Source of the DNA: JB111 sp049856295
Lineage (GTDB): Bacteria; Actinomycetota; Actinomycetes; Actinomycetales; Actinomycetaceae
Direction: 5' to 3'
DNA length: 64,000 nt
Assembly (NCBI RefSeq): GCF_049856295.1
Contig: NZ_JBNDMZ010000002.1
Span: forward strand, 1 to 64,000
This document shows positions 17,678-25,693 of the stretch, in pieces (position 1 is the first letter of the stretch; each line of letters begins with the position of its first letter). The notes below the pieces were generated by a model that did no database searches, was not told where the DNA came from, and saw only the letters and a list, made by a program, of their open reading frames with translations. The position numbers and the translations under genes are program-made.

Positions 17678-17729
17678 GCACGACGCCGGAGGGCGGGTTC
17701 CGTACGGAACCCGCCCTCCGGCGTCGTGC
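17678..17729. terminator. 52-bp perfect palindrome, bidirectional terminator
   Basis: The 26-base left arm starting GCACGACGCCGG is followed without spacer by its exact reverse complement. It lies between two convergent stop codons (17659 and 17738) and would fold as a very stable hairpin on either strand. Confidence 0.85.
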
Positions 17730-17737
17730 CGCTTCCG

Positions 17738-18370
17738 TCAGAGCGTGTCGACGACGTCCGCGATCGCCCCGAGCAGGACCGACACCGAGATCGCGCCGGG
17801 GTCGGGATGACCGACGCTGCGCTCCCCGAGCGAGCGCGACTTGCCGAACCCGGAGACGAGCTCGGCCGAGCGCTCGACGCCATCGGCCGACGCGACCGCC
17901 GCCGCGCGTGCCGTGGCGGCGAGGCCCTGGCCCACGGCGGCTCGGGCGGCCTCCGCGGCAGGGACGAGCGCGTCGAGCATCGTCTTCTGCCCGACCTCGG
18001 CCTTGCCGCGCCGCATGACCTGCTCGGCGCCGGCCTCGAGCGCGGTCGCGAACCCGTCGGCGTCGAGCGTGTCCCCGGTCAGCACCTTGGCGGGTGCCCG
18101 GAACATCGTGCCGAAGATGGCGCCCGAGGCACCGCCGCTCGTCGCGAGGACCGCGGAGCCCACGGCCTTGAACGCCTCCCCGGGCGTCGCGGGCGACGCC
18201 TCGGCGAGGGCCTCCTTCGCGGCGGTGAACCCGCGGGCCATGCCGACGCCGTGGTCGCCGTCGCCGATGGCCTGGTCGGCGCGGGTGAGCCGCTCCTTGG
18301 CGGCGACGATCGCGTCGCACGCCGCGGTGAGCGCGGTGGCGGTCTGGGCCGCCGTCAGCTGGTCCGCCAT
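17738..18370 (-). CDS. dhaL: dihydroxyacetone kinase, DhaL subunit
   Basis: A 210-residue ADP/ATP-binding subunit. The magnesium-nucleotide motif ADQAIGDGDHGVGM is near residue 30, and the glycine-rich loop SGGASGAIFG near residue 80 and KTMLDAL near residue 130 are also diagnostic. It lies three bases after dhaK in the same orientation. No DhaM (PTS phosphodonor) is adjacent. The kinase may therefore be ATP-dependent, or DhaM may be elsewhere. Given the neighbouring polyol cluster, another short ketose such as erythrulose is a possible substrate (inference). Confidence 0.92.
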   Translation of the reverse strand: MADQLTAAQTATALTAACDAIVAAKERLTRADQAIGDGDHGVGMARGFTAAKEALAEASPATPGEAFKAVGSAVLATSGGASGAIFGTMFRAPAKVLTGDTLDADGFATALEAGAEQVMRRGKAEVGQKTMLDALVPAAEAARAAVGQGLAATARAAAVASADGVERSAELVSGFGKSRSLGERSVGHPDPGAISVSVLLGAIADVVDTL

Positions 18371-18373
18371 CGC

Positions 18374-19372
18374 TCAGGCCTGCGAGTAGGGCAGCGAGCG
18401 GCAGGGGGCGGCCAGGAGTCGCTCGAGGTCGTCGTCGAGCCGGAGCAGGGTGAGGGAGAAGCCCGCCATCTCCTGGGACGTGAAGTACGAGCCGACGTCG
18501 GTGCGCACCACCTCGATGCCCCGGGCCTCGAGCAGCTCGCGGGCCTTGCGGTTGACGACGAACAGCTCCATGAGCGTGGTGGCGCCGAGGTTGTTGACGA
18601 GCAGGGCGACCCGGTCGCCGGAGGAGTAGGGCAGGTCGGCGATCAGCTTGTCGACCATCTTCTCGGTCAGCTCGTCGGCGGTCATCATCGCGGAGCGCTC
18701 GACGCCCATCTCGCCGTGCATGCCCAGGCCGATCTCGATCTCGTCGTCGCCGAGCTCGAACGTCGGCTCGCCGGTCTCCGGGAGGGAGCCCGCGCGGACC
18801 GCGACGCCGAGCGTGCGGGTGGCCTGCTGCGCCTTGACGATCAGCGCCTCGGCCTCCTCCAGGGAGCCCGCCTCGGCGCACGCCGCGCCGGCGATCTTGA
18901 CGACGTAGAAGGCGCCGCCGATGCCGCGTCGGGTGTCCGGGTCGTCGGTCGCGACGTCGTCGTTGACGAGCACGGTGCGGGTGGCGATGTCGTCGTCGTC
19001 CTCCGCGAGCTCGGCGCCCATGTCGAAGTTGAGGACGTCGCCCGCGTAGTTCCCGTAGAGGAGGATGACGCCCTTGCCCTGGTCGGCGGCGACGATCGCC
19101 TCCTGGACGTGCTGCGGCGCCGGGGCGGCGAACACGTTGCCGGCCACGCTCGCGTCGGCGAGGCCCTGGCCGACGTAGGCCGTGTACATGGGCTCGTGGC
19201 CGGAGCCGCCGCCGACGACGAGACCGACCTTGCCGGCCTCGATCGAGTCGCGGACGAGCACGCGCGAGCCCGGCGCGCGCGTGAGGGAGCCGTGCGAGGC
19301 CAGTACGAGACCGTCGAGCACCTCGTCGACGAGGTGCTCGGGGTCGTTGATGATCTTCTTCGCCTTGGACAT
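18374..19372 (-). CDS. dhaK: dihydroxyacetone kinase, DhaK subunit
   Basis: A 332-residue substrate-binding subunit that holds dihydroxyacetone or a related short ketose as a hemiaminal on a histidine. The conserved GGGSGHEP (near residue 55), the NYAGD motif near 107 and GLGMHGEMG with the substrate-binding His near 218 are present. ATG 19372 gives the expected start MSKAKKIIND. It is the first gene of a dhaKL unit whose upstream region has a TAGGAT -10-like box and a 13-bp inverted repeat. Confidence 0.92.
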   Translation of the reverse strand: MSKAKKIINDPEHLVDEVLDGLVLASHGSLTRAPGSRVLVRDSIEAGKVGLVVGGGSGHEPMYTAYVGQGLADASVAGNVFAAPAPQHVQEAIVAADQGKGVILLYGNYAGDVLNFDMGAELAEDDDDIATRTVLVNDDVATDDPDTRRGIGGAFYVVKIAGAACAEAGSLEEAEALIVKAQQATRTLGVAVRAGSLPETGEPTFELGDDEIEIGLGMHGEMGVERSAMMTADELTEKMVDKLIADLPYSSGDRVALLVNNLGATTLMELFVVNRKARELLEARGIEVVRTDVGSYFTSQEMAGFSLTLLRLDDDLERLLAAPCRSLPYSQA

Positions 19373-19450
19373 GACGTACCTCGTGGGTCTCGGGCGGTGG
19401 GCCCGGCGGCGGGGGAGTCGGTGGTCCCGGGCCGCGTGCTCACCGCGATG

Positions 19451-19463
19451 TGAGAAGTTCTCA
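19451..19463. promoter_or_regulatory. inverted repeat (candidate operator) upstream of dhaKL
   Basis: TGAGAAGTTCTCA is a 6-1-6 palindrome. On the minus strand it lies about 20 bases downstream of a TAGGAT -10-like element (19484-19489), positioned to block transcription of dhaKL. The rest of the 266-bp gap 19373-19638 shows no gene. Confidence 0.5.
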
Positions 19464-19638
19464 GCGTCGAGCGCTGCAGTCTCATCCTAGGCGCGGGCCG
19501 CCGGGGTGCGAAGGCCGGGTCCGCGCCGCCGCGGACAGATGCTCATGTGAGCGCAGCGGAACCTGTGTCGGTGCCCGCCGAGGAGATGCGGTGGTGTCGA
19601 GGAGGTCCGGGGCCCGGCTGCGCAGGGGCGCGTCCGGC

Positions 19639-20931
19639 TCAGGTGATCCGGAGGAGCGCGGCGGTGCCCGGCTCGAGCACCGTCGCACCGTCCTCCTCGA
19701 GCACGCCGGCGGAGGAGTGGGTGACGAGCGCGTTCAGCGGCACCGCCACCGGGTCCGGGCCGAGCGTGAGGACGAGGTGACGGGTGTCGAGGGCGAGCAC
19801 GAGCGCGTCGACGTCGACGTCGAGCACGCCCAGGTAGCCGGAGGCCGTGCCGAGCTCGCGGCGCAGGCGCAGCCACGCCCGCAGCCGTTCGTAGGGGGAG
19901 TCGTCCCGGTGGCGGTCGGGGGCCAGGGCCGCGACGAGGGCGGCGAGGGAGCCGGTGGCGGCGTCGTCGTCGGAGTGGGTGCCGCTCGTGCCCCCGCCGG
20001 TGGCGCCGGCCTCGGGGGCGATCTGGCCGCCGAGCTCGATCCCCTGCCGGAGATAGACCGCGCCGGGCAGCATGATCGACAGCGCCGTCATCGCGCGCAC
20101 CCGTCGGGCGTTCTCCTCGGGGGAGGGGCGGTGCGCCCAGGTCGGCGTCGGGACCGGGTGCCGGCCGGTCGCGAGGGCCCAGGCAGGGCGGGCGCCGAGG
20201 GGCTCGTGGACGCCGAAGACCTGGGCGAGGGTCTCACCCACGGCGGGTGCGTCCCAGCTGGTGCGGGCGAGGCGGTCGTCGCGGGTGGCGTGCAGCCAGT
20301 CCTCGTGGAGCACCTCGGTGTAGGCCGCGAGGTCGAGCCCGCGCACGGCACCGGTGAGCGCCGCCTCGGCGTCGGGGCGGTCCCCGGAACCGCGCTCGGC
20401 GAGGCGCGCCTGCAGGGCGCCGGGGTCCGCGCCACGGGGGTGGCGCACGAGGGTCGGCGTCGTCGTGCCCGGCGCGGCGGCGTCGGCCTGATCGAGGCCG
20501 AGCGCTCCGGGGTCGCTCGTGCCCCGGGCGATGCCCAGGTCGATCCCGTCCACCCCGAGGGCGAGCCAGCGGCCCACGCGGGACAGGTGCGCGGCGTCGG
20601 TGTCGGACGGGTGGATCGGGAGCACCGAGGCGACGACCCGGAGCGCCCGCCGATGGGCCCTGCGGACGACGGCGCCGACGGCGTCGGCCACCTGGCGATG
20701 ACGCGGGTCGAGCTCCGGTGCCGTCAGCAGGAGCGTGTCGCACCCGAGCGAGGCGACGTGCGGGACGTGGGCGGCGACGTCGTCGATCGCGGCCACCGTG
20801 CGCAGCTCGGCGGTCTCGTAGACCGCGGCCGTCGACCACCACGGCATCGGGGTCTTCGGCCGGCGGTGGAGCATCCGCGTGGCGCGCGACCCGGTGGTGG
20901 CGGCGTCGGTCGTGATCGTCGCGAGGGGCAT
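19639..20931 (-). CDS. GH13-like protein lacking catalytic residues
   Basis: A 430-residue protein resembling alpha-amylase family enzymes in its layout: WWSTAAVYETAELRTV near residue 31 matches the WWRDAVVYQVYPRSF type of opening, ASLGCDTLLLTAPEL matches strand 2, and an ALSIMLPGAVYLRQGIELG segment matches the late barrel of true enzymes. The nucleophile region reads GVDGIDLGI where the active homologue at 1285-3057 reads GVDGFRVDV, so both the Arg and the catalytic Asp are gone. The SNHD motif is also replaced. It is an apparent pseudo-enzyme. Function is unknown; a regulatory or sugar-binding role is possible. Confidence 0.72.
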   Translation of the reverse strand: MPLATITTDAATTGSRATRMLHRRPKTPMPWWSTAAVYETAELRTVAAIDDVAAHVPHVASLGCDTLLLTAPELDPRHRQVADAVGAVVRRAHRRALRVVASVLPIHPSDTDAAHLSRVGRWLALGVDGIDLGIARGTSDPGALGLDQADAAAPGTTTPTLVRHPRGADPGALQARLAERGSGDRPDAEAALTGAVRGLDLAAYTEVLHEDWLHATRDDRLARTSWDAPAVGETLAQVFGVHEPLGARPAWALATGRHPVPTPTWAHRPSPEENARRVRAMTALSIMLPGAVYLRQGIELGGQIAPEAGATGGGTSGTHSDDDAATGSLAALVAALAPDRHRDDSPYERLRAWLRLRRELGTASGYLGVLDVDVDALVLALDTRHLVLTLGPDPVAVPLNALVTHSSAGVLEEDGATVLEPGTAALLRIT

Positions 20932-21111
20932 CGCCGACCATTGTGGCCCCGGTCTCGTTCGTGACCAAGCGCCGCCGCTCGGATGTGCGAGAGTCCGGCG
21001 CCCGCGTCAGGTTCACCGGGTGGCTCCCTGACGTTCAGCGGGCGGTGGTTGCCTCGGCGCAGGAGCGCCGCCGGCGTTCCCAACCCCTGATCGAGACACT
21101 CAAGGAGAGTC

Positions 21112-24100
21112 GTGCACGCACGAGCTCGACGAACGGCGGCCGTCGCCGCCACCGCCCTGCTGACCACCATGCTCGCCGGGGCCGTCGTGCCCCCGGCGAT
21201 GTCGGAGCCCGCCCCCGACACCCCACCCACGCCGGAGGCCGAGCCGGCCACCGAGGGTGACGCGGCGCCCGAGGAGGACGCCGTCCCCGACGGCTCCCGC
21301 TGGACCCTGGCCACCCTGCCCGACACGCAGTTCTACTCCCGGTACGGCGCCAGCCAGTTCGAGCCCCGCTACGGGACCAACCCGTACCAGGCGCAGGCCG
21401 AGTGGCTCGCCGAGGTGCACGACGAGCTCAACATCCCGTTCGTCACCCACCTCGGCGACCTGGTCGACCGCGCCGGCGTCGAGGCCGAGTGGGAGATCGC
21501 CGACGCCGCCCACCAGGTGCTCGAGGACGCGGGACTGCCGTACTCGGTCCTGCCCGGCAACCACGACCTGCTCAACAGCTCGGCGAACGACACCGAGCTC
21601 GCCGACGACGAGCCGTTCCTGCGCTGGTTCTCCCCCGAGCGCTCGGCGGCGCAGTCGCCGGACTCGGGGCGCGACCCGTCGGGCTTCAGCGAGTACCACG
21701 TGTTCGAGGCCGAGGGCCAGGAGTACCTCGTGCTCGCGCTCGCCTGGCGGACGTCGGACGAGACCCTGGCCTGGGCCGACCAGGTCATGGCCGACCACCC
21801 GACCCTGCCGACGATCCTCACCTCGCACGAGATCCTCGGCGTCGACTCCGACGGCGTCACCGCCGTCACGGGTGGCAACGGCGAGCGGCTGTGGGAGGGC
21901 CTGATCCGGGACAACGACCAGATCTTCCTCACGCTCTCGGGCCACAACCACGGCTCGGCGCACCGGGTCGTGCAGAACGACGCCGGCAACGACGTCATCC
22001 AGATCCTGCAGGACTGGCAGATGGCCTACGAGGGTGGCAACGGCTACCTCGGCCTGCTCGAGTTCAACCTCGAGAACGACTCGATCGACGTGCTCGCGCC
22101 GTCGCCGTGGGTGGTCGGTAAGGACGCAGCCGACCTCACCGTCCACGACCGACCGCTGCTCGACGCGCCGAACGAGGAGTTCAGCGTCGACATCGACTTC
22201 GACGAGCGCTTCGCCGGTTTCAACGCCGAGTGGGAGCCCGGCGACGGCCAGGAGACCTCCCTGCGCGAGCGCGCCCGCGCCCTCATCCTCGACGGCTTCG
22301 AGGGCGTCCCCGCCGTCGACCGCGCGGAGCCGGGTTCCACCGAGGACTACGTGCGCGTGGACGGGACGCTCGCCCACTGGCGACCGAACCTCGTCGACGC
22401 CGCGATCGGGGACGTCCTGCCCGAGGGGACGGAGCTTCCCGACGTCGTGCTCGAGGAGCAGGCGATGGCGCGCGGCCCGGTCGACACCTCGCCGACCGCC
22501 CAGGAGGAGGACGTGCGGCTGTGCGAGGCGCACGCCTTCTCGTCGTCCGACGCCGGCATCTGCTTCGACAACTCGTCCAACGCGGACAACCGGTTCAGCT
22601 ACTTCACCACCGAGCACGGCGTCCCGGTGACGAACGCGACCTTCGAGAACGGCTACACGATCGAGGCGTTCGTCAACATCGCCGAGGACTGGACGGCCGA
22701 GGACAACGCGTGGACCCGCGCGCTCGCCCGCTCCGGCAACCGGTCCCGCATCCCGGGCATGGCGCAGATCTGGGACTACACCCACTCGCCCGCGTCGATC
22801 GGGTTCTCCAACCTCCGGGAGTTCCAGTGGTCGGTCGTCCCCGGCGACCCGACGACCGGTGACCGCAGCGCCTGGTCCGGCGAGATCACGTCCGACGACT
22901 GGTACCACCTCGCGATGGTCAACGACCCCGCCGACGGCTCGGTGACGATGTACGTCGACGGCATGCCGATCCTGCGCAACATCAGCGACGGCAACGGGAT
23001 GTCCTTCGAGGAGGGCTACCCCTGGATGATCGGCGCCGCCATGACGGACGACGCGATCGGCTCCGGCTGGCACGGCGGTGTCGGCGAGGTCCGCGTCATC
23101 GACCGCGCCACCGAGCCGGGGGAGTGGCTCATCGACCGGCCCGACGTCGAGGCCTTCGAGATCGAGAACGGCGAGCTCGAGGTCGGGCCGGACGGATCGG
23201 TCCCGGCGCTCACCGGCACCGGCGCGTCCGGCGCGACCGTGGTGCTGGACGGTGCGCTCACCGGCGAGGCCGTCGTGGCCGAGGACGGGACCTGGTCGGT
23301 CGAGCCGACACTCGTCGACGAGGCAGCGGGCACCCGCGAGTTCGCCGTCTCGCACGGCTTCGGTGAGCGTCGCTCCGGCGACCAGCTCGGTCAGATCACG
23401 GTGCCCGACGACGAGGAGCCGCCGGTGGATCCGGGTGAGCCGGTTCCGCCGACGCCGGGTCGTGGGTTCTACCTCAACGACGGCTGGGACGCCTGGGCGG
23501 ACCACGAGTTCTCCTTCGGTCGCCCGGGTGACGAGGTCCTCGTGGGTGACTGGGACGGCGACGGGTCCGACACGCTCGCGGTGCGTCGTGGGAACGCCTA
23601 CTTCCTGTCCAACTCCCTGTACGGGGGCGACGCGGATGTCGAGCTGACCTTCGGCCGCTCCGGCGACACCGTGCTCGTGGGTGACTGGGACGGCGACGGC
23701 GTGGACTCCTTCGCGGTGCGTCGTGGGAACTCCTACTTCCTCACCAACGAGCTGGTCGGTGGGGACGCGGAGACCGAGCTGGACTACGGCCGTGCGAACG
23801 ACCAGGTCCTCGTGGGCGACTACGACGGCAACGGCACCGACACCTTTGCCGTGCGTCGTGGGGCCCGCTACTTCGTGTCGAACTCGCTCAGCTCCGGCTG
23901 GGCGGACGAGGAGTTCACCTACGGCCGCTCGGCCGACCAGGTGCTCGTGGGTGACTGGGACGGCGACGGCAGCGACACGTTCGCCTCGCGTCGCGGGAAC
24001 CTGTACCTGATGTCGAACACCCTGACCGGTGGTTGGGCGGACCGCGAGGTCCGCTACGGCCGCTCGGGCGACGAGGTGTTCGTCGGCGACTGGAACGCCG

Positions 24101-24132
24101 ACGGCTCCGACACCCTGGGTATCCGCCGCTGA
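21112..24132 (+). CDS. secreted calcineurin-like phosphoesterase with LamG and VCBS-like repeats
   Basis: A 1006-residue exported protein. Signal peptide: residues about 1-31. Metallophosphoesterase: about 65-330, with the metal motifs LPDTQ, HLGDLVDRAG, LPGNHD, LTSHE and SGHNHG. LamG/concanavalin-like domain: about 510-680. Ig-like segment: about 690-765. Then a proline-rich hinge and about five repeats of roughly 45 residues (783-1006) built on VLVGDWDGDGSDTLAVRRGN, an FG-GAP/VCBS-like motif with Asp-rich probable calcium loops. The start is GTG 21112 behind AAGGAG. The substrate is unknown. The C-terminal repeats may attach it to the cell surface or to polysaccharide; no LPXTG motif is present. 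Confidence 0.87.
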   Translation: MHARARRTAAVAATALLTTMLAGAVVPPAMSEPAPDTPPTPEAEPATEGDAAPEEDAVPDGSRWTLATLPDTQFYSRYGASQFEPRYGTNPYQAQAEWLAEVHDELNIPFVTHLGDLVDRAGVEAEWEIADAAHQVLEDAGLPYSVLPGNHDLLNSSANDTELADDEPFLRWFSPERSAAQSPDSGRDPSGFSEYHVFEAEGQEYLVLALAWRTSDETLAWADQVMADHPTLPTILTSHEILGVDSDGVTAVTGGNGERLWEGLIRDNDQIFLTLSGHNHGSAHRVVQNDAGNDVIQILQDWQMAYEGGNGYLGLLEFNLENDSIDVLAPSPWVVGKDAADLTVHDRPLLDAPNEEFSVDIDFDERFAGFNAEWEPGDGQETSLRERARALILDGFEGVPAVDRAEPGSTEDYVRVDGTLAHWRPNLVDAAIGDVLPEGTELPDVVLEEQAMARGPVDTSPTAQEEDVRLCEAHAFSSSDAGICFDNSSNADNRFSYFTTEHGVPVTNATFENGYTIEAFVNIAEDWTAEDNAWTRALARSGNRSRIPGMAQIWDYTHSPASIGFSNLREFQWSVVPGDPTTGDRSAWSGEITSDDWYHLAMVNDPADGSVTMYVDGMPILRNISDGNGMSFEEGYPWMIGAAMTDDAIGSGWHGGVGEVRVIDRATEPGEWLIDRPDVEAFEIENGELEVGPDGSVPALTGTGASGATVVLDGALTGEAVVAEDGTWSVEPTLVDEAAGTREFAVSHGFGERRSGDQLGQITVPDDEEPPVDPGEPVPPTPGRGFYLNDGWDAWADHEFSFGRPGDEVLVGDWDGDGSDTLAVRRGNAYFLSNSLYGGDADVELTFGRSGDTVLVGDWDGDGVDSFAVRRGNSYFLTNELVGGDAETELDYGRANDQVLVGDYDGNGTDTFAVRRGARYFVSNSLSSGWADEEFTYGRSADQVLVGDWDGDGSDTFASRRGNLYLMSNTLTGGWADREVRYGRSGDEVFVGDWNADGSDTLGIRR
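23461..24129 (+). repeat. in-gene tandem repeats encoding VCBS/FG-GAP-like motifs
   Basis: About five degenerate units of roughly 135 bases repeat GTGGGTGACTGGGACGGC and GCGGTGCGTCGTGGG blocks. They encode the calcium-loop repeats at the C-terminus of the phosphoesterase. Confidence 0.8.
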
Positions 24133-24157
24133 CCGCCGTTTGCTCGTCCGTGAGCGA

Positions 24158-24335
24158 CGAGTGAGCGGATGTCGGTCCGACCAGTGAGCGGGCCCCGCAC
24201 CCTGATGGGTGCGGGGCCCGCTCCGTCGTCGTCGGAGGGGGTGGTGGTGAAGCGGGACTCGGCTCACTCGTCAGGAGGAAAGCCGCTCACTCGACAAGGG
24301 GTGACCGCACTCGCCGGGAGAAGTCCCCTCACTCG
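24158..24335. repeat. cluster of CTCACTCG-type short repeats
   Basis: Within the 256-bp gene-free gap, CTCACTCG occurs at 24263-24270, 24286-24293 and 24328-24335. A CGCACTCG variant lies at 24306-24313 and the inverted form CGAGTGAG at 24158-24165. The copies are unevenly spaced and lie between a terminator and the dgt promoter. Function is unknown. Confidence 0.55.
24187..24222 (+). terminator. terminator after the phosphoesterase gene
   Basis: A perfect 16-bp stem (AGCGGGCCCCGCACCC) with the 4-base loop TGAT lies 55 bases after the stop codon. Confidence 0.8.
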
Positions 24336-24376
24336 TGGGGTGTGGAGGGGCGAGCGTCCAGATCGGCGCGGCCGCA

Positions 24377-24382
24377 TAGACT
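24377..24382 (+). promoter_or_regulatory. -10 element of the dgt-dnaG operon
   Basis: TAGACT lies six bases before the GTG start, so transcription would begin at or next to the start codon (leaderless mRNA). Confidence 0.5.
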
Positions 24383-24388
24383 CGAGCG

Positions 24389-25693
24389 GTGAGCGCATCG
24401 GCGGAGCAGGTGGCACGGGCGAGGTCCGTCCCGGCCCCGTACGTCGCGGCGGACGCGGACCGCTGGTGGCCCGAGGAAGGCAAGAACCCGCGGCGCTCCC
24501 CGTTCCAGCGCGACCGCGCCCGCGTCCTGCACTCCTCGGCCCTGCGTCGCCTCGGAGCGAAGACGCAGGTGCTCGGCCCGAGCTCGGACGACTTCGTCCG
24601 CACCCGGCTCACGCACTCCCTCGAGGTCGCGCAGGTCGGCCGCGAGCTCGGCCAGGCCCTCGGCTGCGACCCGGACGTCGTGGACGCGGCCTGCCTCTCC
24701 CACGACCTCGGCCACCCGCCGTTCGGCCACAACGGCGAGCGTGCGCTGCACGAGGTCGCGGCCGGCATCGGCGGCTTCGAGGGCAACGCCCAGACGCTGC
24801 GGCTGCTCACCTCGCTCGAGCCCAAGATCATGACCGACTCCGGCACCGGAGCCGGCCTCAACCTCACGCGCGCCACGCTGGATGCCTCGGTCAAGTACCC
24901 GTGGGCCGCCGGCGCGGGACCGGTGCGCGCCGACGGCCGGCCCACGGGCAAGTTCGGCGTCTACGCCGACGACGCCGAGACGTTCGCCTGGCTGCGCGAG
25001 GGCGCCCCCGACAGGCGCCGCTGCCTAGAGGCCCAGGTCATGGACCTGGCCGACGACGTCGCGTACTCGGTGCACGACGTCGAGGACGCGGTGGCCGGCG
25101 GTCGCGTCGACCTCGGCGTCGTGCGGGCCGACCGGGCGCAGAACGGCGTCGTCGAGCAGGTGCGAGCCTGGTACGACCCCGAGCTGAGCGACGACGAGAT
25201 CGGCGCCGCCCTCGACCGCGTCCTCGCCCTGCCCGTCGTCCCGCGGGTCTTCGACCACACGTGGGCCTCGCTCGCCGCGCTCAAGGACATGGCGAGCCAG
25301 CTCATCGGCCGGTTCTGCGCCGCCGCCGAGGACGCCACCCGTGAGCGGCACGGCGAGGATCCCCTCGCGCGCTACGCGGCCGACCTCGTGGTGCCCCGGG
25401 AGACGGAGGCCGAGATCCTCGCGCTCAAGGGCGTCGCCGCCCACTACGTCATGGCGCCGCGCGAGACCGAGCCGCTCTACCTCGCCCAGCGCACGATCAT
25501 CTTCGACCTGGCCGACGCCCTCGCCGCGGGCGGCCCGGACCAGCTCGAGCCGCACCTCGCCCAGCGCTGGCACGGCGTCGGGTCCGACGACGAACGGCTG
25601 CGCGTCGTCGTCGACCAGATCGCCTCCCTCACCGACACATCCGCCCAGCAGTGGCACGCCCGGTTGTGCGGGATGCTCTCCGAGGTGTACTGA
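24389..25693 (+). CDS. dgt: deoxyguanosinetriphosphate triphosphohydrolase-like protein
   Basis: A 434-residue HD-domain hydrolase that splits dNTPs to deoxynucleoside and triphosphate. The metal-binding HD signature is seen as TRLTHSLEVAQVGR near residue 70 and SHDLGHPPFGHNGE near residue 103, with the distal Asp in LADDVAYSVHD near 215. The start is GTG 24389. The primase gene begins at the base after its stop codon. The dgt-dnaG pairing is conserved in actinobacteria and links dNTP control to replication. Confidence 0.93.
   Translation: MSASAEQVARARSVPAPYVAADADRWWPEEGKNPRRSPFQRDRARVLHSSALRRLGAKTQVLGPSSDDFVRTRLTHSLEVAQVGRELGQALGCDPDVVDAACLSHDLGHPPFGHNGERALHEVAAGIGGFEGNAQTLRLLTSLEPKIMTDSGTGAGLNLTRATLDASVKYPWAAGAGPVRADGRPTGKFGVYADDAETFAWLREGAPDRRRCLEAQVMDLADDVAYSVHDVEDAVAGGRVDLGVVRADRAQNGVVEQVRAWYDPELSDDEIGAALDRVLALPVVPRVFDHTWASLAALKDMASQLIGRFCAAAEDATRERHGEDPLARYAADLVVPRETEAEILALKGVAAHYVMAPRETEPLYLAQRTIIFDLADALAAGGPDQLEPHLAQRWHGVGSDDERLRVVVDQIASLTDTSAQQWHARLCGMLSEVY

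Noticed and set aside
21100..24267. 1055-codon open frame antisense to the phosphoesterase gene
   Set aside because: The translated repeats simply mirror the VCBS-like repeats of the sense gene, and there is no start signal or recognisable fold.
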